From Kryptolebias marmoratus (lineage: Eukaryota; Chordata; Actinopteri; Cyprinodontiformes; Rivulidae): a stretch of DNA of 64,000 nt. The translations under genes were made by a program, and so were the position numbers. Below, one piece after another: positions 57,101-64,000 of the stretch. The stretch's first letter is position 1. Each line of letters begins with the position of its first letter. The notes beneath the pieces are model-generated. The model was not told where the DNA came from. It saw only the letters and a program-made list of their open reading frames with translations, and did no database searches. The stretch spans positions 21,832,124 through 21,896,123 of the forward strand of contig NC_051440.1 in NCBI RefSeq assembly GCF_001649575.2, in the 5' to 3' direction.

Positions 57101-57229
57101 GTTGCCTGCGAAGATTTAAACAAAGACATTTTCAAAACAAATTACGTACATTATTGAACACTTCAGCTTTGTTCAGTTTTGTAAATCTACTTACAAACAG
57201 GTCAATTTTACAGAAACCATTAAAAACTT

Positions 57230-57718
57230 TTTCATCTTTCATGTCAAAGTTTTGAGCTAAAATCATCATCTGATAAAATTGGAGTTAAAGCCATTATGGA
57301 AAAATCTTGTAAATGTTTGTGTTGGCCAAGGTTGATTAGCTATGCTTCAGTTTTGTATTGTATTACTACCTAAAGGTTTTTAATCAGGTGTTGATGTATG
57401 TCCTGCATTACTTTATTAGTTTCATTAAAACCCATCTAGTGGTTCATGAGCTATTTTGCTAAAAAAATAAATAAAAAACAATAGCTCTGACTATAACAGT
57501 TAATATCTGTTTAGGTTTTAGTCATTTTTGTGTATGTTAATATTGATTAGCTGTGGCAGCCATCTTGAATGAGGTTGACTCCAAAAGTAATTGAATGAGG
57601 TTGACTCCAAAAGTAATTCAGTTGTGGATGTCAAGCTAATGATTACTTTCTGAAAGTTTCATTAAAATCTATTTAGTGATTCATAAGACATGTACATCAT
57701 GGTACAGATAGACACCCC
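57230..57718 (+). repeat. R1 modular repeat, degraded, with 26-bp tandem duplication
   Basis: Contains catctagtggttcatgagct, gctgtggcagccatcttgaa and gtttcattaaaatctattta. A perfect 26-bp tandem duplication lies at 57565-57590 and 57591-57616. It ends at a CA microsatellite, as R1 copies often do. Confidence 0.6.
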
Positions 57719-57719
57719 N

Positions 57720-57749
<30 letters not shown>
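57720..57749. repeat. (CA)n microsatellite with one unresolved base before it
   Basis: About 30 bp of CA. Position 57719 is a single N. The tract sits where R1 copies end in a CA-rich tail. Confidence 0.92.
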
Positions 57750-57752
<3 letters not shown>

Positions 57753-60700
57753 GCAGGCAAAACCAATATGAGCATCTGTGTGAGTAACTTAATGAGTTTA
57801 AAATAAGATTTGGTTTTATGAACGTCTAAAGGATTAGAATTTTGACATTTATTTGCTTATATGTCTTTTATAATTCCAGAATATTGCAAACCTACTTGAG
57901 ATTTGTTAGATTTTAAAAGATGTTCACATAACCAGGCAACTGTCATGACTAAGGGATTATTTCTAATTGTCACACCAAAGGAGTAGGAGAGTGTCTGCCT
58001 AGCCTCATATGGGTGCTGTCAGGCTTTTTACACCTATTGCACTGGGATTTTGTTAGCAAATCAACGTCTCGAGTCATTGCCTTCCTCTCTGTCTAAACTC
58101 ACTCACAGTCACTTTTGCTCTGTTGTCTTTCAGGGTGCCAATAACCCATGAAACAGATGCTGTTAGGTACTCACCTCAGTAATAAGCAGAACTAACAGCC
58201 ATGGTTGTTCTTTGTCTGTGCCAAAAGGTCAGAAAATTGCTCAGCAAGCAGTGCTGATCCAGCTTCTCTTACTGTTGTGTGTAAAGTTGTGTTTTACTCC
58301 TGTGACATCCAACAAACATCAACAGCTTCTTATTGGTTGGTGTCTTATCTGAATGTGATAACACATAAACATATATTTTATAACAACTGAGCACAATTTG
58401 CCACCTGTGCAGAACATTCATAGGGACAGTCACATTTATAAAAATCCCTGACACATGTATTACTCAATAAAGGTGTTTATATTGATACGGAAAGCCAAAA
58501 GTATTTTTTCATTTCCACTCACAATACAGGTGCATTAACTTCAACATGCACTCTGAAACAGATTCCTATTTTGTTGCCAATATTAAATTCTTTAAATTCG
58601 ATCTGTTCCTGGTGTAAGATCAGAGCAGGTGGCCTGTGAAATGATGAAAACCAAATAGCGGATGGAATGGGTCGATGGCAGAAAGAGCAGGAGCAGCTGC
58701 AGCGAATCTTTTTGCTTCATCATGCAGCTGGTGAAGAATTTATCAGTATTTTGCCTTACCGGGATCCAAGTCGCTGACCCCTCAGCTGGTCTTTTCTGCG
58801 GTCCATTACTGTTGCAAAACAAATGATGTCCCTGATATCACAGGTTTAAACAGTATTTCATGAATATACAGGAAAACAGGTAGCTCTCTATTATGAATGA
58901 CTGATTTATTGTTCATTTGTTAAATGGCGCCATAGTTTATGTACTTAATACACCATTTGAGTGAATGTCAATTACAAATGTTTTCAAACCCAGGGCCACA
59001 GAATTCTTAATTTTCACCAAGTTCAGGGTCCATTTGTTACCAGAATGAATGATGGGTGTTACTGTAATAGCTTTTAAAGTAGGTTCCACAATGGTAGAGT
59101 CAACTGCAAACATATGGAGCCATGTTGTTCACAGATTACTCACTGTTAAAACCAGGAGAGTTTAAACATATGTGCAAAGCTATCTGGGATATTACATGAG
59201 CTGTCACAGTGAGGTCATTGCTGGAATTTTTAATTATAACGTTAAAGCCAAACTCCCATCAAAGTGTAAGGTTTTGGAAACAGAATAAAAGCCTTTTGTT
59301 TGGTGTGCAGACCAATTGTGAAAAAAAGACATGCATTTGTTGTAGAAAAATATGTATTTTTATGGAAATGCAGTATCCACTTCTCTCTGTGGAATCATCT
59401 GGTTGAGAAGGTGATGTATCTGATGCTGTTTGTCCCTTAATTTACCAGACAGTGATGCTGCTGGACAGCTTATTACCACCCAGTTCATTTTAGATCCAAA
59501 TGTGTTCTGGGCCCAGCTGTGATTCTGTGTCCATCTCCCATTAATCACCGCAGAAAACCTCAGAGCGAGAATTTGATTTAAACAACACACATTGTTACAC
59601 AATACGCTTTACACTGAAATATATCATTTACGTGTGAATGCAAAAACACTGGGTCGTGAAAAACAAGAATCATGGTCGATACGATAGAACAATAAATGAG
59701 AGCAAAGATGAAATACAAATTTTCATTCACCCACTGTAACACTGCAACATAACTCCCAAATATATTTGCATAAAGGAAAATTACACATTAATACACAAAG
59801 ATAGTAATTATCCAAAAGCCAGTGAGGGTAGAAAAGCTTTCAGTTTGGTTTTAATGTGGCTATAATAAATCTCAGGTCAGCAGGCAGCTTGTTTTAGATA
59901 AAATGTCCACAGAAACTGAAAGAGTTTAACTTTTACATGAAGATCAAAGCAGTATGATTAGTGATTTAAAAAATTATCAGTGATTACATCAAATAAAAGT
60001 AAGCTCAATAGTGTATTTGAAAATTTACAAATAAAAATGCCAGCAGTAACTGAGAATGGTTACAAGAACATTTTTCGACTATCTGTTACTGAAAGAAAAT
60101 TTAACAAATTTTCAACTTTTAATAAAATGCTGACTGGCAGCTTATTAATGTTCTCACCACCCTTTAACAACCTGTGAGTTGAAAATTCTGTGCTGCAAAT
60201 ACAAACTTTTTAGAAAGACATTGGTTTAGACAGCTGAGATGTAACAGCAGAATAAAGCTCAGTGAATAATTAATGACAAGCTTCCACTGTGACTTTGATC
60301 TTTTGTCAAACACACAAATGCAATTTCAAATATCTGTACTATTAAAACTGCATGAATGGCAATGTGCTGTTCCCATCGCACACACAGGAAATTCTAAATG
60401 AGCTGTTTCTGTTGTCGTGTGCCTTTTTTTAACCTTCATTCCCTCTCACCCAGTGTCAGTTTGGGTCCAGTTCGACACAATAAAATGCGTAAGAGATGCA
60501 TTAATCTTAATTAGTGGAATCATTAAAATGAATTTCTGTATGCCAGTGAATTCAATTATTTTAAAAGAAAAAGTTTCTGAGTTTTAAACAATAAAATCCT
60601 CCTATTTGTCTGTTCAGAGCAGGAAATTAACTAAAAAATTGTATTATTACTTGGGCACATTGTCAATGCTTTGTTCATTTTTCTTTGTCAGTGCAAGGAT

Positions 60701-61415
60701 GGAAACTTCAGGGGGGGAAAAAAAATCCTGTTACTCAAATGAATCCAACTCACTGCTGAGCATTTTGATGTGGATCTTGCTGTTCCACACTAGAAACATG
60801 AAGACTTGTTTTGACCTTTTAGAGGAAATAATCAAGGGGATCAGTTCCCCTCTACTCATCTAAAGTCACATACAACATCAATCTGCTACCTAACCCATAA
60901 CACTGAAACCAAATGCTTTTCATTATATTAGGAACACAATCCTTTAAACAGAATCAAGACAACTTAGATAGTTTGATTGTGTTTTTTGTGCAGACCTGAG
61001 GTTCTTAGTTCAGTTTGTTCAAGGTCACCACTCCTGTCTGTACTCACTCACAGCTAAAAACACCTCTCACCTGTAGGAGCCACCAGTCAGAGGGAAGGAC
61101 CCAGCAGCTACAACAATAAACATACTCTTGATTGGGACAAGGATGGACTTTAAGATAATAAGGTTTACGTACTTTTGTATGACTGCATCTGATATATTTT
61201 ATTGTGTGTGACATAATCAAAGAAATAACAGAGACAGACAAATGTTTGAAGGCATTTCTGTACAATACAAAATTTGTGGTTATTTGTATAAATATATATT
61301 GATTTTACACAAATGTATATCTATCTGTACACCTAAAATAGAGCAAACAACATTAATTTTCTCACAGTTATGAATTAAAATACTTTTCTATAGATTTACA
61401 TTTTCTGAATTATCT
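57750..61415. other. Intergenic
   Basis: AT-rich. No convincing exon. The part at 60,240-60,560 is discussed as a possible conserved element. Confidence 0.45.
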
Positions 61416-61424
61416 GTCTACCTT

Positions 61425-62106
61425 TCTTGAAGGAATGCATATTGCCCATCGTCTTTCATGTCAAATGCTGTCTTACCCTGAGAAGTTATAGGTGTTTAGT
61501 CTAATCTTGTAAATTACATTATGCACCATCTCATGATGTATTGTGAGACCTTTCTGGATGTTTTACAGCTCAGAGAATGTGTTGTGGATGACTCTGAGCT
61601 ACTATCACAACACATTTTAGGTCAGTACCTGTAAAATTGGCTGAGTTGTAGTAATTTCTTTTTTTGTGTTGTCTAATGCCAGTTGGCTGCAGTGTCCATC
61701 TTGAATTGGGTTAACTCCAAAAGTTAATCAGTAAATATACACCCAGTGATTACTTTCTGAGTTTCAATAAATTTTGTGAAGTGCTTCATCAGATATTTTG
61801 CTGACAGGTACACCAATAGGCACTGGCAGAGTTGCAGGATAAGTCAGCACAAAGAGTATGTGTTGGAAATGACTCTAGCTTATGACCACACCAAATGGTA
61901 GCTTAATATCTGTAAAATTAGATGAGTTGTAGACATATTTGTGCTTGATAAGGTCACTTCAATGTGGAGGCCATCATGAATGAGATTTACTCCAAAAGTA
62001 AATCAATGTACATCTGATGATTACTTTCCAAAGGTTTCATTAAAATCAGTCCAGTGATTCATGGTATATTCTCCCAACGCTGCAGACAAACAAACACACA
62101 CACACA
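61425..62106 (+). repeat. R1 modular repeat, two modules
   Basis: The head cttgaaggaatgcatattgc is followed by tgtgttgtggatgactctga, gagctactatcacaacacat and a second module with gtgttggaaatgactctagc. It ends gtttcattaaaatcagtcca and a CA-rich tail (62,090-62,106). Confidence 0.7.
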
Positions 62107-63385
62107 GACAAAAAAAAAACATCATTGCTGTTTTGCCTTTGGGGTCGTGTGATAACGAAACCAAGCAGTTGAGTTCAGTGTTGGCACATGTTTTACATAC
62201 ACTGACCATAATAATAAACAGAACAATAAATAAGAAAGACCCTGTGAAACATAGTTTCATCTATGATCACCCAGAGTTATCCTTCATACGTTCATGCAAC
62301 AACAGGACATTTGGGGGAAAAGAAATAGACTCAAACCTTTATCTGTCTTCATGATGATGAGCTTCATATGGGCACTAATCTCCTCCCTGCTGTTTAACGT
62401 TTTTTCCAACTGTGTGTGATGGAAACCCAGAAAATTGTTCAGAACATGCCTGATATTTTCAAGCAGGATTATACCACATGCTGTGTTTGAATTATTGGCT
62501 ATTTAAAAAAAAAAAAGTTTTAATGATAAATGATTCTTCCCTTGCCAGTAACTCAAATGATGCATAAAGAGAAAACTCATCAGGTGAGCAGTGGAGACCA
62601 CATCTCAATTTTCCAAGAATCTGCATGCTGTGCTGTGCATGCTCATCTTTGTTTTTTGCACGATAGACTTCACTGATGATCGCTGGTGTGCTGGTACTGT
62701 AATTAGTTCATGCCTGGCTCTTTTCCAACTGTGCCCTGTTCTGGCTATTAAGTCATTAATTCAACAAGCTCCACCTGTGCTCTCCTAACACACACTACAT
62801 GCTAGTGCAGAGAGAGCAGGGAGGCTGAACATTAGTAACATTATGACACCCAACGTGATGAACATTACAGGTCATGTACGTATGCAGTTTGTGCTGACAT
62901 TCCTGACTCAGGCTTCCCTGAGGAAACTCCGACTGAGCATGTTTTTAAGCTGCTGTTGTTCCCAGGTCATCAGATTTCACCTGATGGATTATCAGCAGGA
63001 GAAAAGCATTATGGGCCAAAATAAACACAAAATTTTGTATAGGAATAACTTATAAACATGCAGTCTTATTCCAAAAATATGTTATCTGTCTCCACTATAC
63101 TTACTGAATTTCAGTAACTGTAGAATTTAAGTGTATTATCTCAACCCAACAGGTTGTGGACTAATGATGACTATCAGAACTGTTGCATTAGCCATCACAT
63201 TTGGCATCTGACAAGGATATTAATATGGAAAGACACCACACAACACATAAATGCCAATCACTGTTAAAGTCAATAAAGGAAACAGCATTAGCATTACTCT
63301 CAGAGGTGATAACATCCTCTTTCCAAGGGAAATTTTGTTGACCTATCATTCTGTTATGAGAAAAAAAGACATCAAATTGTGGTTG
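62107..63385. other. Intergenic, featureless
   Basis: AT-rich DNA with a poly-A run at about 62,505. I recognise nothing coding. Confidence 0.5.
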
Positions 63386-63390
63386 TAAAA

Positions 63391-63500
63391 ATGGCTGGGT
63401 CAAAAACAACCCAGTCTGTAACTCAGTGCTGAGTCATATTTGGACTGAGACAACCCTGGGTATGTTAAACTCAGCAGGGATGGGTCAGGAATATCAGGTT
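63391..63500 (+). repeat. Possible short interspersed repeat
   Basis: The stretch ggctgggtcaaaaacaaccc followed by gggtatgttaaactcagcag and gatgggtcag resembles a dispersed fish repeat with gggtca motifs at intervals. Identified from memory only. Confidence 0.35.
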
Positions 63501-63614
63501 AAGTTTTTTATCCCAATAAAAAAAGGTGACTATATTGTTACAGTTACTTAAAAGTTGACTTAAAAATCACCCCAAAATCATAGTTATTAGGTCATTTTAA
63601 CTTGGCTTTTGAGT

Positions 63615-63915
63615 TATGTTTGTATAGTTTTATTTTGTCATGTTGCTTCCTAGTTTTTTCCCCACAGCTCTTCTTCCCTCAGCACCTTGTGTCTCATCAG
63701 TACGCCTGCTCTCACTCGCTGATCACCCATCCTAGTGTATATAACCCTTAGTTTTATTCAGCTATCATTTGATCCTTGTTCTTACTTCATATTCTCTTAC
63801 TGGTTCTGTGTTTGTTTGTAGTTTTATTAATAAAGACGTCTGGATTCATCCTACCTGCATGTGCTGAAGACTTCCCTGCATTTTGGGTTTAATTTCCTCA
63901 CCATACATGACACAA
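63615..63915 (+). repeat. Fish interspersed repeat with shared 3' end
   Basis: Starts near tgtcatgttgcttcctag. It runs through ctgatcacccatcctagtg, tttattaataaagacgtctg and ends ctgcattttgggtttaattt cctcaccatacatgacac. The aataaa-like box and 3' end resemble a retroposed family abundant in teleosts and match the copy at 40.2 kb in the final segment. Confidence 0.55.
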
Positions 63916-64000
63916 AACAAGTGAGAAATGTGAAATATTGCAAGTTTTAATTTGTTTGAGTAAAACTAAAATTAACTGAGTAGTTTTTTGATGTTCAAAA

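Noticed and set aside
58760..58806. Minus-strand start codon followed by 15 codons (MDRRKDQLRGQRLGS) and a gtaagg donor, like a first exon
   Set aside because: No recognised protein family. Its phase-2 end does not fit the phase-0 acceptors of prmt8 exons 2 or 3, and no partner exon was found in the window. Chance occurrence is likely.

Overview
The window looks like AT-rich vertebrate nuclear DNA, most likely from a teleost fish and probably a percomorph. It has short GT-AG exons separated by introns, long TA, CA and ATTG microsatellites, a scaffold gap, and several interspersed repeats of a kind I know from fish genomes. The species assignment is inference. The gene calls rest on spliced reading frames that I followed codon by codon across every junction.

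Layout. (1) Positions 1-4885, plus strand: the 3' half of a cracr2a-type gene (EFCAB4B/Rab46). Eleven exons encode the end of a coiled coil, an acidic linker and a complete Rab GTPase domain ending in Cys-Cys. The 5' exons, including any EF-hands, lie left of the window. (2) Positions 4886-8399: intergenic DNA between two convergent genes, holding polyadenylation signals, a small minisatellite, and a 460-bp run of N bounded on its right by a long TA repeat. (3) Positions 8400-27210, minus strand: a complete ten-exon prmt8 gene for a brain-type membrane-anchored protein arginine methyltransferase (411 residues predicted). A CpG-rich promoter-like segment lies just upstream at about 27.48-27.85 kb. 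(4) From about 27.85 kb to 64 kb I see no convincing coding exon. This is a 36-kb gene-poor region with modular interspersed repeats, a decayed LINE with an ATTG tail, other fish repeats, microsatellites, and several high-complexity stretches that could be conserved regulatory elements of prmt8.

The tail-to-tail cracr2a/prmt8 order matches human chromosome 12p13, which supports both identities. The two products are not known to act in one pathway: CRACR2A couples calcium signals to vesicle traffic and store-operated channels, and PRMT8 methylates arginines at the plasma membrane in neurons.

I found no CRISPR array, operon, tRNA, rRNA or viral gene, and no evidence for a novel gene system. 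The observations most worth checking are a dense cluster of hairpins and direct repeats in prmt8 intron 7, the modular repeat family with its internal palindrome, the decayed LINE, and the candidate conserved non-coding elements.
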